Below are positions 25,944 through 34,859 of a DNA stretch of 64,000 nucleotides, one piece after another. Where the stretch lies: positions 1 through 64,000 of the forward strand of contig CAZGVE010000001.1 of NCBI GenBank assembly GCA_964528845.1, written 5' to 3'. How positions within the stretch are numbered: the stretch's first letter is position 1; each line of letters starts with the position of its first letter. The stretch is from FEN-1191 sp964528845. Its GTDB lineage: Bacteria; Pseudomonadota; Gammaproteobacteria; Steroidobacterales; Steroidobacteraceae. The position numbers and the translations under genes are program-made. The notes beneath the pieces were generated by a model. That model saw nothing but the letters and a program-made list of their open reading frames with translations. It did no database searches and was not told where the DNA came from.

Positions 25944-27245
25944 TCACTTCCAGGACTGCTGGTCCGGCGTGATCACGCGCTTCATGTGCGCGTTGCCCGT
26001 CAGCAGTCGCGCGCCGCGGCCGTACGTGAACCAGGCCCACGACCAGTTCAGGTACACCATCACGCGCGAGCGGAAGTCGACCAGCAGCATCAGGTGCACG
26101 AGTGACCAGGTCAGCCACGCGGCGAACCCGGTCAGCCGGACACGACCGAAATCCGCAATCGCGTGGGAGCGTCCGATGACGGCCATCGTTCCCCAATCCC
26201 GGTAACGGAAGGGGCCGGGGTCGGGGCGGCCCTCGATGCGCGCGCGGATCAGGCGCCCGATGTATCGTCCCTGCTGCTTCGCGACCGGCGCCAGCCCGGG
26301 CAGCGGCCCGGACAGACCCGCGCTGAAGCTCGCGACATCGCCGATGGCGAACACGCCGGGGGCACCCTGCACGGAGCAGTCCGCGCCGACGCAGATCGCG
26401 CCGTTGCGGGCCGCCGGCGCGTCGATCCACCGCGCGGCCGGTCGCGCCTGGGTGCCAGCGCACCACAGGATCAGCGCGGCGTCGATCCTGGTACCGCCGA
26501 CCTCGAGGCCATGGGCGTCGATGTGCTGCACCGCTTCGCCCAGGCGCACCTCCACACCGAGCGAGCGCAACGCGCCGAGCGCGTACTCCGACAGGTGCGG
26601 CGGATAGCTCGCGAGCAGGCGGGGACCGGCCTCGCACAGCACGATGCGCGCATAGCGGGTATTGATGCGCTTGAAATCGCGCGCCAGCGTCGATCGGGCC
26701 AGCTCGGCGATGGTGCCGGCGAGCTCGACGCCGGTCGGGCCGCCGCCGATCACGACGAAGGTCAGCAACCGGTTCACCGTCGCGGCATCCGGAGATTCCT
26801 CCGCCCATTCGAACGCGCTGAGCAGCCGCTCCCGGACTTCCAGGGCGTCATCGAGCGTCTTGAGCACATGGGCATGCGGCGACCATTCATCGTGGCCGAA
26901 GAAGCTGTAGCCCGCACCGGTCGCAAGCACCAGGTAGTCGTATTCGAGTTCGACGCCGGACGCGAGGCGCACCCGTCGCTGCTGGCGGTCGACCCCGACT
27001 ACTTCGGCCATCAGTACCGTGGAGCGCCGGTGCGAGCGCAGCAGCACCCGGATGGCGGTCGCAATCTCCGCCGGGGACAGGGCGGCGGTGGCTACCTGGT
27101 ACAGCAGCGGCTGGAACAGGTGATGGTTGGTGCGGTCGATCAGCGTCACGTCGGCATCGACGTTCCGCAGCTCCTGGACCGCGGCCATGCCGCCAAAACC
27201 TGCCCCGACAATCACTATCCGCTTGCGACCGGGTTCCCTGGGCAT
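25944..27245 (-). CDS. ndh: Type II NADH:quinone oxidoreductase (NDH-2)
   Basis: This 433-residue flavoprotein has the FAD motif IVGAGFGGMAAVQEL (residues 12-26), the NAD(P)H motif VVIGGGPTGVELAGTIAELA, and the FAD-contact segment GVFAIGDVASF. The quinone-site residues AKQQGRYIG and a C-terminal amphipathic membrane-binding region (FAAWLTWSLVHLMLLV) are present. NDH-2 transfers electrons from NADH to quinone without pumping protons. AGGAG lies 11 bases before the ATG. The gene appears monocistronic. Confidence 0.92.
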   Translation of the reverse strand: MPREPGRKRIVIVGAGFGGMAAVQELRNVDADVTLIDRTNHHLFQPLLYQVATAALSPAEIATAIRVLLRSHRRSTVLMAEVVGVDRQQRRVRLASGVELEYDYLVLATGAGYSFFGHDEWSPHAHVLKTLDDALEVRERLLSAFEWAEESPDAATVNRLLTFVVIGGGPTGVELAGTIAELARSTLARDFKRINTRYARIVLCEAGPRLLASYPPHLSEYALGALRSLGVEVRLGEAVQHIDAHGLEVGGTRIDAALILWCAGTQARPAARWIDAPAARNGAICVGADCSVQGAPGVFAIGDVASFSAGLSGPLPGLAPVAKQQGRYIGRLIRARIEGRPDPGPFRYRDWGTMAVIGRSHAIADFGRVRLTGFAAWLTWSLVHLMLLVDFRSRVMVYLNWSWAWFTYGRGARLLTGNAHMKRVITPDQQSWK

Positions 27246-27326
27246 GCTGCTGAGCTCTCCTGAAGGCGATCAGCATAGCGCCTTGCAGCAGGCGTGCCAG
27301 CTGTTGCCGGACCCGACCTTACGGTA

Positions 27327-27353
27327 GTGTATGCGGCGCCAGATGGCATACAC
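27327..27353. promoter_or_regulatory. Inverted repeat, candidate operator upstream of the metallo-beta-lactamase-fold gene
   Basis: GTGTATGC (27327-27334) and GCATACAC (27346-27353) form a perfect 8-bp dyad with an 11-bp spacer, half-site centres 19 bp apart, ending 11 bp before the ATG at 27365. The layout fits a dimeric regulator such as TetR or LysR type; a leader hairpin is the alternative. Confidence 0.45.
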
Positions 27354-27364
27354 ACGAGTCGGGG

Positions 27365-28351
27365 ATGCAACCTATGTCGGACCGAGAACCAGCAAGCCGG
27401 GGATGGGTCGTGGCGCGGTGCGCGGCCGCAGCGCTGCTCACCTGCTGCCTCGCGCAGGCGCAGGCCGCCGCGCCGCTCCTGAAGACGCAGGCGCCGGGCT
27501 ATTACCGTCAAATGGTCGGCGACATCGAGGTCACGGCGCTCTCGGATGGCACCGCGATGCTGCCGGTCAAGGACCTGCTCGTGAACGCTAGCCCTGAGGA
27601 GATTACACATTTGCTGGCGCGCGCGTACCTGGCATCGCCGCTCGAGACTTCGATCAATGCCTTCCTGATCAATACCGGCACCAAGCTGGTGCTGATCGAT
27701 ACCGGAACGGGCGGCGCGATGGGTCCGACGACCGGCAAGCTGCTCGGCAATCTGCGAGCGGCCGGCTACGCCCCTGAGCAGGTCGACGAGATCTATATCA
27801 CGCACATGCACGGCGACCACATCGGTGGGCTCTCGAGCGGCGACAAGCCGAACTTCCCGAACGCGATCGTGCGCGCGTCCAAGGCCGAGGCGGACTACTG
27901 GCTCGATCCGGCGCATCTGGCGAGCGCGGCCGCCGAGGCCAAGGGCGGCTTCCAGACGGCCCAGGCGGCCTTCGCACCCTATGTCAAGGCGGGGAAACTC
28001 AAGAGCTTCGATGCCGATGGCGAGCTGGTACCAGGAATCAGCTCGGTGGATACGCACGGACACACCCCGGGCCACGCCTCCTATCTCGTCGCCAGCAAGG
28101 GCAGCCAGCTGCTCGTGCTGGGCGATCTGATCCACGTCGGCGCGGTGCAGTTCGCGCGGCCTTCGGTCGCGATGAAATTCGATTCCGACACCACCGTGGC
28201 GACCGCCGCGCGCATCAAGACCTTCGATGCGGCCGCGAAGGGCGGCTACTGGGTCGCCGCATCCCACCTGTCCTTCCCGGCAATCGGTCACATCCGTGCC
28301 GAGAAGAGCGGCTATACCTGGCTGCCCGCGAACTACTCGCTACCGCATTGA
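27365..28351 (+). CDS. Exported metallo-beta-lactamase-fold hydrolase
   Basis: This 328-residue protein has a signal peptide (about 15-35, ending AQAA) and an MBL domain with the zinc motif ITHMHGDHIGG, upstream VLIDTGTGG, later THGHTPGHASYLV and LVLGDLIHVGAVQF. It belongs to the general periplasmic MBL hydrolases (lactonase/phosphodiesterase-like) rather than true beta-lactamases. The substrate is unknown. Two starts, ATG 27365 and ATG 27374, are equally plausible. A degenerate 20-bp tandem duplication spans its stop, and a dyad upstream may be an operator. Confidence 0.87.
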   Translation: MQPMSDREPASRGWVVARCAAAALLTCCLAQAQAAAPLLKTQAPGYYRQMVGDIEVTALSDGTAMLPVKDLLVNASPEEITHLLARAYLASPLETSINAFLINTGTKLVLIDTGTGGAMGPTTGKLLGNLRAAGYAPEQVDEIYITHMHGDHIGGLSSGDKPNFPNAIVRASKAEADYWLDPAHLASAAAEAKGGFQTAQAAFAPYVKAGKLKSFDADGELVPGISSVDTHGHTPGHASYLVASKGSQLLVLGDLIHVGAVQFARPSVAMKFDSDTTVATAARIKTFDAAAKGGYWVAASHLSFPAIGHIRAEKSGYTWLPANYSLPH

Positions 28352-28370
28352 ACTACTCGCTGCCACACTG
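28331..28370. repeat. 20-bp imperfect tandem duplication across the MBL-gene stop
   Basis: The segments 28331-28350 and 28351-28370 both begin AACTACTCGCT and match at most positions. The first supplies the last codons and the start of TGA; the second is non-coding and is drifting. Confidence 0.8.
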
Positions 28371-28378
28371 ACGAGGCA

Positions 28379-29356
28379 TCAGGTCCACTTGATCCGGCAG
28401 ATCCAGCCGACGTCGTCGCAGAAGTACATATAGCCATCGACCAGCTTGGCACCGTGGCAGACGGTGTATGGATCATCCTGCACGCGCACGGCTTCCCGGA
28501 TCGCGCCACTCGATGCGTCGTAGTGGTAGAACGTGTTGGTGTTGGAATCGACGTTCCAGAAGCTGGTCTTCGACGCATCGGCCCAGGTCATACCGTGCGG
28601 ACGGTTGCCGGGAGTCGGCCAGACATCCTGGACTTCCCAGGTCTTCTTGTTGATCACGTAGATCGCACGGCTCGGCGGGCAGGCGTAGATCAGCAGATCG
28701 CCTTTGGACAGGATGCCATGGGCACCGGTGCCGCCGGCCCCCTCGTCGGTGTCGAGCGGAACCTGCCCTGGAGGCAGGCCATTGCCGCGAGGCCCTCCCA
28801 TGCCGCCCGCCCGCGCTTCTCGCTGCCCGCCCCCGACGGCGCGTGACAGCTCCGGATAGGCGGTGGGCAGCTTGCTGACGCGGTTCGGCGGATCACCGGC
28901 CTTCTTGTAGATCCGGCCGGCGCCCGGCGTGACGTACTTCGCGATGGTCTTGCCGTTGGCCGGATCGATGCTGACGATCAGGCTGTTGTGCGTCGAGGTC
29001 AGCCACATCACGTTTTCGTCGTCGATCACGACGCCGCTCGGCCCGACGACATCAGTCTGGAACTCCCGGATCACCGATCCGTCGGCGATGTGCGTCAGCG
29101 TGACCCAGCGCTCCGTGCCCTGGTCGATGACCCAGAGTTCGCCGGGATTGGTGGTGACGGCGAGGCCGTTCGGCTTGCCGTGCGTGGTCTTGTAGAGCAC
29201 TTCGGTCTTGGCAGCCGTGCGCGTCTTGAGCCTGGCCGGATCCGGCAGGCAGGAGTTGGATCCCGCGCGCTGCGCGAAGGCCGGACCTGCGAACGATACC
29301 GCGGCCGCGGGCAGCGCCATCGCTGACAGACTCAAGAAATTTCTGCGCTGGATCAT
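28379..29356 (-). CDS. Exported beta-propeller (SMP-30/NHL/YncE-like) protein, likely Tat substrate
   Basis: This 325-residue protein begins MIQRRNFLSLSAMALPAAAV, an RRNFLS twin-arginine-type leader cleaved after AFA. It continues with repeated propeller blades (NGLAVTTNPGELWVIDQGTERW, GPSGVVIDDENVMWLTSTHNSL, RPHGMTWADASKTSFWNVDSNT). A Gly/Arg/Met-rich low-complexity loop sits in the middle (about 175-200). The fold suggests a ligand-binding or lactonase-like propeller; no catalytic assignment is safe. AGGAG seven bases before ATG 29356 fixes the start. It lies on the same strand as, and downstream of, the periplasmic methyltransferase. Confidence 0.8.
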   Translation of the reverse strand: MIQRRNFLSLSAMALPAAAVSFAGPAFAQRAGSNSCLPDPARLKTRTAAKTEVLYKTTHGKPNGLAVTTNPGELWVIDQGTERWVTLTHIADGSVIREFQTDVVGPSGVVIDDENVMWLTSTHNSLIVSIDPANGKTIAKYVTPGAGRIYKKAGDPPNRVSKLPTAYPELSRAVGGGQREARAGGMGGPRGNGLPPGQVPLDTDEGAGGTGAHGILSKGDLLIYACPPSRAIYVINKKTWEVQDVWPTPGNRPHGMTWADASKTSFWNVDSNTNTFYHYDASSGAIREAVRVQDDPYTVCHGAKLVDGYMYFCDDVGWICRIKWT

Positions 29357-29424
29357 GGCTGTTCTCCTGGGCTTAAGGAAACGCCGGATCGCCGTCCGGC
29401 TCCTGGGTGTCGCTGCACTATCGC

Positions 29425-30180
29425 TCAAGGCTTGTGGAATCGGAAGGTAAACTGATCGGACCCCGCCTTCGAGTGTGCCGCATAGTCATCGTCGGGCTTC
29501 GCCAGCGCTTCGCTGGCACCGTCGAAGGCGAATCCCGCCTGCAGTATCTCGGCCTTCTCCGCATCCGGCTCGACCCGATGCACCTGCGGCGTGACCGTGA
29601 ATCCGCTGCCTTTTGGCGCTGCGAAATCGGTCACGAAGTAGGTGCCGCCGGGCTTGAGTGCGGCGAACACGGCCCGGTTGAAGGGCAGCAATTCGCCGGT
29701 GCCGAACGGCGCCGGGGTATGCATGTCGTGATAGACGCTCAGGATCACGAACGCATCGAGCGGCTCGGGCGCAGTGGGATTGCGGGCCGGTTCGACCAGC
29801 ACGGTCACGTTGGAATACTCGGGGCTGGCGGCGATGGCCTTGACGGCATCGCCCGCCGTCGGGCGCTGGTCGACCATTTCCTGCGCCACGGCCGCGTAGA
29901 CGTGGCCTTTAGGGCCTACCAGCCTGCTTAAGAGACGCAGGTGGTACCCGCCGACGCCGCCGGCGAAGAACTCGAATACCTTGTCGCCCGGCTTGATCTT
30001 CGAGAACGCGAGCACTTCAGCCGGATGGTAGAGCGGATCCTGTGCGACATCGGCGGCGGGACGACCCGGGTCGTTGACCGCAGCGCTCACGTAGCCGGGA
30101 ATGTCCGGTGTGGCCGCAACGGCGCAGACGGCCGCCCCGAGCAGCAGCGGGCCAAACAGTGCGATCGACGCGTGGTTCAT
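29425..30180 (-). CDS. Exported class I SAM-dependent methyltransferase-like protein
   Basis: This 251-residue protein has a signal peptide (about 1-23, ending AVAA) followed by a Rossmann-type methyltransferase fold: KIKPGDKVFEFFAGGVGGYHLRLLSRLVG as motif I, VTVLVEPARNP, and LDAFVILSVYHDMHTP. Export of a SAM-dependent fold is unusual because SAM is cytoplasmic, but this family of 'predicted methyltransferases' regularly carries signal peptides. GGAG five bases before the ATG at 30180 supports the leader. The role is unknown. The truncated TonB-receptor gene ends 16 bp upstream. Confidence 0.82.
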   Translation of the reverse strand: MNHASIALFGPLLLGAAVCAVAATPDIPGYVSAAVNDPGRPAADVAQDPLYHPAEVLAFSKIKPGDKVFEFFAGGVGGYHLRLLSRLVGPKGHVYAAVAQEMVDQRPTAGDAVKAIAASPEYSNVTVLVEPARNPTAPEPLDAFVILSVYHDMHTPAPFGTGELLPFNRAVFAALKPGGTYFVTDFAAPKGSGFTVTPQVHRVEPDAEKAEILQAGFAFDGASEALAKPDDDYAAHSKAGSDQFTFRFHKP

Positions 30181-30196
30181 GATATCTCCAGCTCGC

Positions 30197-30811
30197 TCAG
30201 AACTTGATCCGTACGCCCGCCTCGATGATCCGGCCGACCAGGTTCGCGGCGGCCGAGTCGTAGCCGGTGGGCCCATTGACGAACGGCGGCGGCGTATTGA
30301 ACAGGTTGGTGGCATGAAAGTAGATCTGATCGCCCGCCAGTCGCCCATCGGCAAATTTGTAGGCGATGTTCAGATCGAAGGTGCTGTTGGAATGCACCCA
30401 GTCGCCGCCCCCGATCGGGTTGCCCGCGGTGTCGTGGAGGATCGGCGCCACCGAATTCGCTCCCCAGTTGCGATAGCCGCCGGTGAAATTCCAGTACAGG
30501 TCGGTCTGGACGTTCCGGAACAGCCAGCCAGCATGCGTTCGCAGCTGCGTCTCGATGTCCGGGAACAGCGAATTCTCGCCGTTCGAGTTCTTGACGCTGA
30601 AGATCTCCCCGGCCGTCGGATAGCCGAATGACTCGTCCATCTTCAGGAACTGGGTGCCGGTTGTGCCGACGCTGAAGTGCCCGAAACGGGTGTCGAAGTC
30701 GTACTTCACGGTGTAATCGAGGCCGGTCGAATACAGGTTGAAGATGAGTGGCTTCCAGGCCGGGTAGTCCTCGCCCCGCAGCGTTCGGATCAAAACAGCG
30801 GTCATCGACAC
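30197..30811 (-). pseudogene. C-terminal remnant of a TonB-dependent receptor
   Basis: The 204 codons encode only the last barrel strands of a TonB-dependent receptor. Recognisable parts are YSTGLDYTVKYDFDTRFG, SNSTFDLNIAYKFADG, GDQIYFHATNLFNTPPPFVNG and the outer-membrane C-terminus AGVRIKF ending in Phe. The plug, TonB box and most of the barrel (over 500 residues) are absent, because the divergent MATE gene begins about 70 bp upstream. GTG at 30811 has GGGAG eight bases before it, so a short product might be made, but it could not form a receptor. It marks a deletion or rearrangement boundary. Confidence 0.8.
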
Positions 30812-30882
30812 GGATACTGCTCCCTGCGGCGGCGCGGGGCCAGCGGATCATCATTCCGGTCCGTGTAGCATGCGCTGCTGAT

Positions 30883-32226
30883 ATGAAGGACCTCACGCAA
30901 CAGTCAGTCGCGCGACACATCGTCGCCATGGCCTTGCCGATCATGGCGGGCATGCTGCTGCAGACGCTGTACTACGTGGTCGATCTCTACTTCGTGTCGC
31001 GCATCGGCGAGGCGGCGATTGCGGGAGTCAGCGGCGCGGGTAACCTGATGTTCCTGATCTTCGCGCTGACCCAGACTCTCGGGGTCGGCATCGTCGCGCT
31101 GATCGCACAGGCCGTCGGCCGCGCGGACCGGGAAGAGGCAAACCTGGTCTTCAACCAGTCGCTGGCGCTGGCCGGCAGCTGTGCCGTGTTCACGCTGGTA
31201 GCCGGCTATGCCGGCGCCGGCGCGTACATGCGCGCGATGAGCGCCGACGCGGCAACAGCCGGCGCGGGAACGAGCTACCTATATTGGTTCATACCAGGAC
31301 TGGCGTTGCAGTTCGCCCTCGTGTCGATGGGCTCGGCGTTGCGCGGCACCGGGATCGTGCGGCCGACGATGCTCGTGCAGGGCCTGACCGTACTGCTGAA
31401 TGTCGCGCTGGCGCCGGTGCTGATCGCCGGCTGGGGCACCGGACATGCGCTGGGAGTTGCCGGTGCCGGCCTCGCGAGCACGCTCTCGATCGCAGCCGGG
31501 GTGGTGATGCTGACCGTCTACTTTGCCCGGCTGGAGAAATACGTCGCGCTGCATCCGTCCGCCTGGGCGCCACGCCCGGCGGTCTGGAGTCGGCTGTTGA
31601 AGATCGGGCTTCCCGCGGGCGGCGAGTTCGCGCTGATGTTCATCTACTTTGGACTGATCTTCTGGATGATCCGCCATTTCGGCGCCGACGCGCAGGCGGG
31701 ATTCGGCGTAGGGTCGCGCGTGATGCAGTCGATCATGCTGCCCGCGATGGCGGTGGCATTCGCCGTGGCACCGATCGTCGGCCAGAACTTTGGCGCGAAG
31801 CAGTACTCTCGCGTGCGCGAGGCCTTCCGGACCGGTTTGGGCCTGAGCTGCCTCGTGATGCTGCTGCTCACGCTGCTCTGCCAGGTCGATCCGCAGTGGT
31901 TCATACGGCTGTTTTCCGGGGAACCGCGCGTGATCGAAGGTGGCGCGCAGTTCATGCAGATACTTTCGTGGAGCTTCGTCGGCACCGGGATCGTGTTCAC
32001 CTGCTCCAGCACCTTCCAGGGGCTCGGGCACACGGTGCCCTCACTGCTCAGTAGCGCCTCGCGCCTGCTGACGTTCGCGATTCCGGCCCTGTGGCTCGCG
32101 CGCCAGCCCTGGTTCGCGCCGCGACAGCTGTGGTATCTCTCGGTCGCCAGTCTCGCGCTGCAGGCGGCCGTGAGCCTGCTGCTGGTGCGGCGCGAGTTCC
32201 GCTCACGCCTCGCGATCGGGCCATGA
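30883..32226 (+). CDS. MATE family multidrug/solute efflux protein
   Basis: This 447-residue protein has 12 predicted membrane helices in two homologous halves. Typical MATE segments are MALPIMAGMLLQTLYYVVDLYFVSRIG near the N-terminus, LGVGIVALIAQAVGR, and, in the second half, APIVGQNFGAKQYSRVREA. MATE proteins export cationic drugs or metabolites in exchange for protons or sodium. ATG 30883 fits the conserved N-terminus. The upstream spacer meets the receptor remnant, so the pump may have lost or gained its regulatory region. Confidence 0.9.
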   Translation: MKDLTQQSVARHIVAMALPIMAGMLLQTLYYVVDLYFVSRIGEAAIAGVSGAGNLMFLIFALTQTLGVGIVALIAQAVGRADREEANLVFNQSLALAGSCAVFTLVAGYAGAGAYMRAMSADAATAGAGTSYLYWFIPGLALQFALVSMGSALRGTGIVRPTMLVQGLTVLLNVALAPVLIAGWGTGHALGVAGAGLASTLSIAAGVVMLTVYFARLEKYVALHPSAWAPRPAVWSRLLKIGLPAGGEFALMFIYFGLIFWMIRHFGADAQAGFGVGSRVMQSIMLPAMAVAFAVAPIVGQNFGAKQYSRVREAFRTGLGLSCLVMLLLTLLCQVDPQWFIRLFSGEPRVIEGGAQFMQILSWSFVGTGIVFTCSSTFQGLGHTVPSLLSSASRLLTFAIPALWLARQPWFAPRQLWYLSVASLALQAAVSLLLVRREFRSRLAIGP

Positions 32227-32263
32227 CGGCCCTGCTACACTCTGCAGCCAGGAATGCACGCGC

Positions 32264-32695
32264 ATGAATCTATTCAGCATCAGTTATGTCAGCTCTCGGA
32301 TCGGCGATTTCGACGTCAAGCGGATCGTGGATCTCGCGGAACGTGCGGCGGCGTATAACTCGGTGTCCGAGGTCACCGGCTTCCTGTGCCACGTCGACGG
32401 GCGCTTCCTGCAGACCCTCGAGGGCGATTACGACGAAGTCAACCGGATCTATCACTCGCGCATCGTTCCGGCCCGCTCGCACCGCGACCTGCGCCTGATC
32501 CAGCTCGAGACGCACCCGGATCGCCGCTTCCCGAACTGGACCATGGGCTTTGCAAACATTGCTCCGACCGACCGGGCGCTGCTGCTGCGCTACTTTCCGG
32601 ACGGACTCGCAGGTCCGGAGCCGATCAATGGTGCCGCCGCAGCGGGGTTTCTTCGGGCACTCGGCGAGTCGGCGGAGACCTTCACGTTGCGTTGA
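32264..32695 (+). CDS. Short BLUF-domain blue-light photoreceptor
   Basis: This 143-residue protein is one FAD-binding BLUF domain with a short C-terminal tail. The photocycle residues are all present at canonical spacing: Y8 (ISYVS), N32 (YNSVSEVTGF), Q50 (FLQTLEG), W92 and M94 (NWTMGF). There is no EAL, GGDEF or other output domain, so it must signal through a partner. AGGA lies eight bases before the ATG, and a TACACT hexamer (32236-32241) could be a -10. A diguanylate cyclase gene lies less than 1 kb away. Confidence 0.93.
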   Translation: MNLFSISYVSSRIGDFDVKRIVDLAERAAAYNSVSEVTGFLCHVDGRFLQTLEGDYDEVNRIYHSRIVPARSHRDLRLIQLETHPDRRFPNWTMGFANIAPTDRALLLRYFPDGLAGPEPINGAAAAGFLRALGESAETFTLR

Positions 32696-32706
32696 GCGAT
32701 GGGCGG

Positions 32707-33267
32707 CTAGGCAAGTAGCCTCCGCAGTGGATCCCAGTAGTTTCTTTGCCAGCCCAGTGCGAGATGGCCGGCAGCCCCGAGCGGGAATCCAGCATGATCG
32801 AATACGATCCGGGTGTCCGTGCCTTGTTCGTGCAGCTGGAAGCTCGCAATCGAGTAGACGCCGCGGTTCCAATTGCCGACGCGCCAGGCCTGCACGACCA
32901 GTTCGTTTGCGACCAACTCGATGAAGCGTCCGCTGATATAGCCGCCGAACAGCGCAAAGGGGCCCCCGGCCCGCGGCTCGATTCGTGCCGGATCATGCTG
33001 CGGCGGCATGGTCTTGACCGCGTCGCTGAACCTAGTGAGCTGCTCGAATTGCGCCGCGTCGGTCAGCGCCGCGTAGATCCTGTCACGGCGCGCGGCTATC
33101 AGCGGCTCCTGATGGATCGATTCCGCGCTGTGAGAGATGCCCTCATCGTCCGCCGCGGCGCGCCGCGGCCGCAGCGCCAGGACCCCGAGTCCTCCGAGGG
33201 CAGCGGTCATCACCCCACGGCGCGCCATGCGCACGGCTCCTGCTGCCGAATCTGCGGTGTGGTCCAT
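32707..33267 (-). CDS. Exported SRPBCC (START/polyketide-cyclase-like) protein
   Basis: This 186-residue protein has an N-terminal leader containing two arginines and a hydrophobic core (ARRGVMTAALGGLGVLAL), then an SRPBCC/AHSA1-like fold: SIHQEPLIAARRDRIYAALTDAAQFEQLTRF, EPRAGGPFALFGGYISGRFIEL and GWQRNYWDPLRRLL. SRPBCC domains form a hydrophobic cavity that binds lipids or small molecules. AAGGAG five bases before the ATG at 33267 is a strong ribosome binding site. It converges on the BLUF gene and diverges from the diguanylate cyclase. Confidence 0.8.
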   Translation of the reverse strand: MDHTADSAAGAVRMARRGVMTAALGGLGVLALRPRRAAADDEGISHSAESIHQEPLIAARRDRIYAALTDAAQFEQLTRFSDAVKTMPPQHDPARIEPRAGGPFALFGGYISGRFIELVANELVVQAWRVGNWNRGVYSIASFQLHEQGTDTRIVFDHAGFPLGAAGHLALGWQRNYWDPLRRLLA

Positions 33268-33451
33268 TCCGGCTCCTTTGCAGTCGCTGACTCAGTGGAG
33301 GTCCTTGGCACTATGACAGCTGTCGGCTGGCATGCAAGCGACCGGACCGTGCCAGGGCGCCGGCAACAGCTGCGTTCGACAAGGCGGGTTCTTCCGGCGA
33401 TCATTTGCGGACGACCGCAAGGCGCTCCTGTCTATCGCGAGGTCAGAGTCA

Positions 33452-34849
33452 GTGAATCAAGTTCCGGACTGGCGCGAGAAGTACCGCGTGTTGACAGAGC
33501 AGTTCGACGCGCAGGCCAGAACCTGGAAGCAGCTCGAGGACATTCTGCGCCGACTGGTCCGACGCCTCTGTGCAGCCGCGCAGGGCGTCGATGCCCGGCT
33601 CGACGAAGAATTGCGCGTGGTGGCGGCGACGATCCGCACCGCCGAGAGTGCCGGCGCACTTGACCAGCTGCTCAGTCGCGTGACGACGGCCGTCACGGCA
33701 TTCGATGCGACGCGCGCGCTCACCGGACAGCACCGGGAAGCGTCAGCTCCGCCCGCCGCGGCCGCGCCGGTGCCGGCCCCCGACTCGCCGGCCGACGGCA
33801 TCGCCGGGCTCGAAGTACTCGCCGAACCGCTGTTGCTGGTCCTCGATCGGCTCGGCCTGGTTGCGTCGGACAAGTCAGAAGCCGACGCGGTACGTTCAGG
33901 CCTGTCGGAGCCACCGTCGATGGCCGCATTCGAGCAGGCGGTCTGGCGGCTGGGAGACCTGATCGCCGCCGAGCGCACCCGCCTCGAGACCGAGAAGGCC
34001 GAAAGCGAACGGGTGCTGAAGCAGGTAAGCGCTCGTTTGGGGGAAATCGCCTCGTTCCTTGCCGCCTCCCAGGCCGACCAGGGCGAGGCCGATCGCAGCG
34101 GTCGCGAGCTCAATGACCGCTTGCGCGGCGAAGTGCAGGAGATCGGCAGCACGGTACAGGTCGCCACGGACCTCGGCGATCTGCAGGTTGCGGTCAAGTC
34201 GCGACTGGAGGCGATCGACGGCCACCTGCAGGCCTTCCGTGCGCGAGAGGAGCGGCGCTCACATGCCTATCGCGAGCGGGCCGAGCGCATGGGTGAGCGC
34301 ATCCAGCAGCTCGAGAACGAGACCGCCGCGCTCGAGCGCAGTCTGCTGCGCGAGCAGCGCATGGCACTGCTCGACGCACTGACCGGCATCGCGAACCGGC
34401 TCGGATACGACGAGCGCATCGAGCAGGAGTTCAAGCGCTGGAGGCGCTTCCGCCAGCCGCTCTCGATCGTTGCCTGGGACCTCGACCGCTTCAAGAGTAT
34501 CAATGACTCGTACGGCCATCGCGCGGGCGATCGCGTGCTGCGGGCCTTCGCGAAGCTGCTGCGCGAGAAGGTCCGGGAGACCGACTTCGTCGCCCGCTAC
34601 GGCGGCGAGGAGTTCATCATGCTGCTGGTGGGTACACCGGCAGAAGGTGCGCGCGGGGTCGCAGCCCTGATGCGCGAAGAACTCGATCGCCTCGGCTTTC
34701 ATTTTCGAGGCACGCCCGTGAAGGTGACCGCCTCGTGCGGCATCACCGAGATCCGCGAAGACGACACCCCCGAGACGCTGTTCGATCGCGCCGATCGGGC
34801 GCTCTATCGGGCGAAGGAATCAGGACGCGATCGTTCCGAGGTCGACTAG
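33452..34849 (+). CDS. Diguanylate cyclase with long coiled-coil N-terminus
   Basis: This 465-residue protein has an Ala/Pro-rich region near 100-115 and helical, coiled-coil-rich segments to about 300, then a GGDEF domain. The active site is GGEEF (384-388), and the product-inhibition site RETD (375-378) stands at the canonical five-residue distance. It should condense two GTP into cyclic di-GMP. No signal peptide or membrane helix is seen, so the sensor is cytoplasmic. GTG 33452 is chosen for GAGG nine bases upstream and the helical start NQVPDWREKYRVLTEQFD. A small exported protein gene follows after ten bases. Confidence 0.9.
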   Translation: MNQVPDWREKYRVLTEQFDAQARTWKQLEDILRRLVRRLCAAAQGVDARLDEELRVVAATIRTAESAGALDQLLSRVTTAVTAFDATRALTGQHREASAPPAAAAPVPAPDSPADGIAGLEVLAEPLLLVLDRLGLVASDKSEADAVRSGLSEPPSMAAFEQAVWRLGDLIAAERTRLETEKAESERVLKQVSARLGEIASFLAASQADQGEADRSGRELNDRLRGEVQEIGSTVQVATDLGDLQVAVKSRLEAIDGHLQAFRAREERRSHAYRERAERMGERIQQLENETAALERSLLREQRMALLDALTGIANRLGYDERIEQEFKRWRRFRQPLSIVAWDLDRFKSINDSYGHRAGDRVLRAFAKLLREKVRETDFVARYGGEEFIMLLVGTPAEGARGVAALMREELDRLGFHFRGTPVKVTASCGITEIREDDTPETLFDRADRALYRAKESGRDRSEVD

Positions 34850-34859
34850 GAGAGCCACG

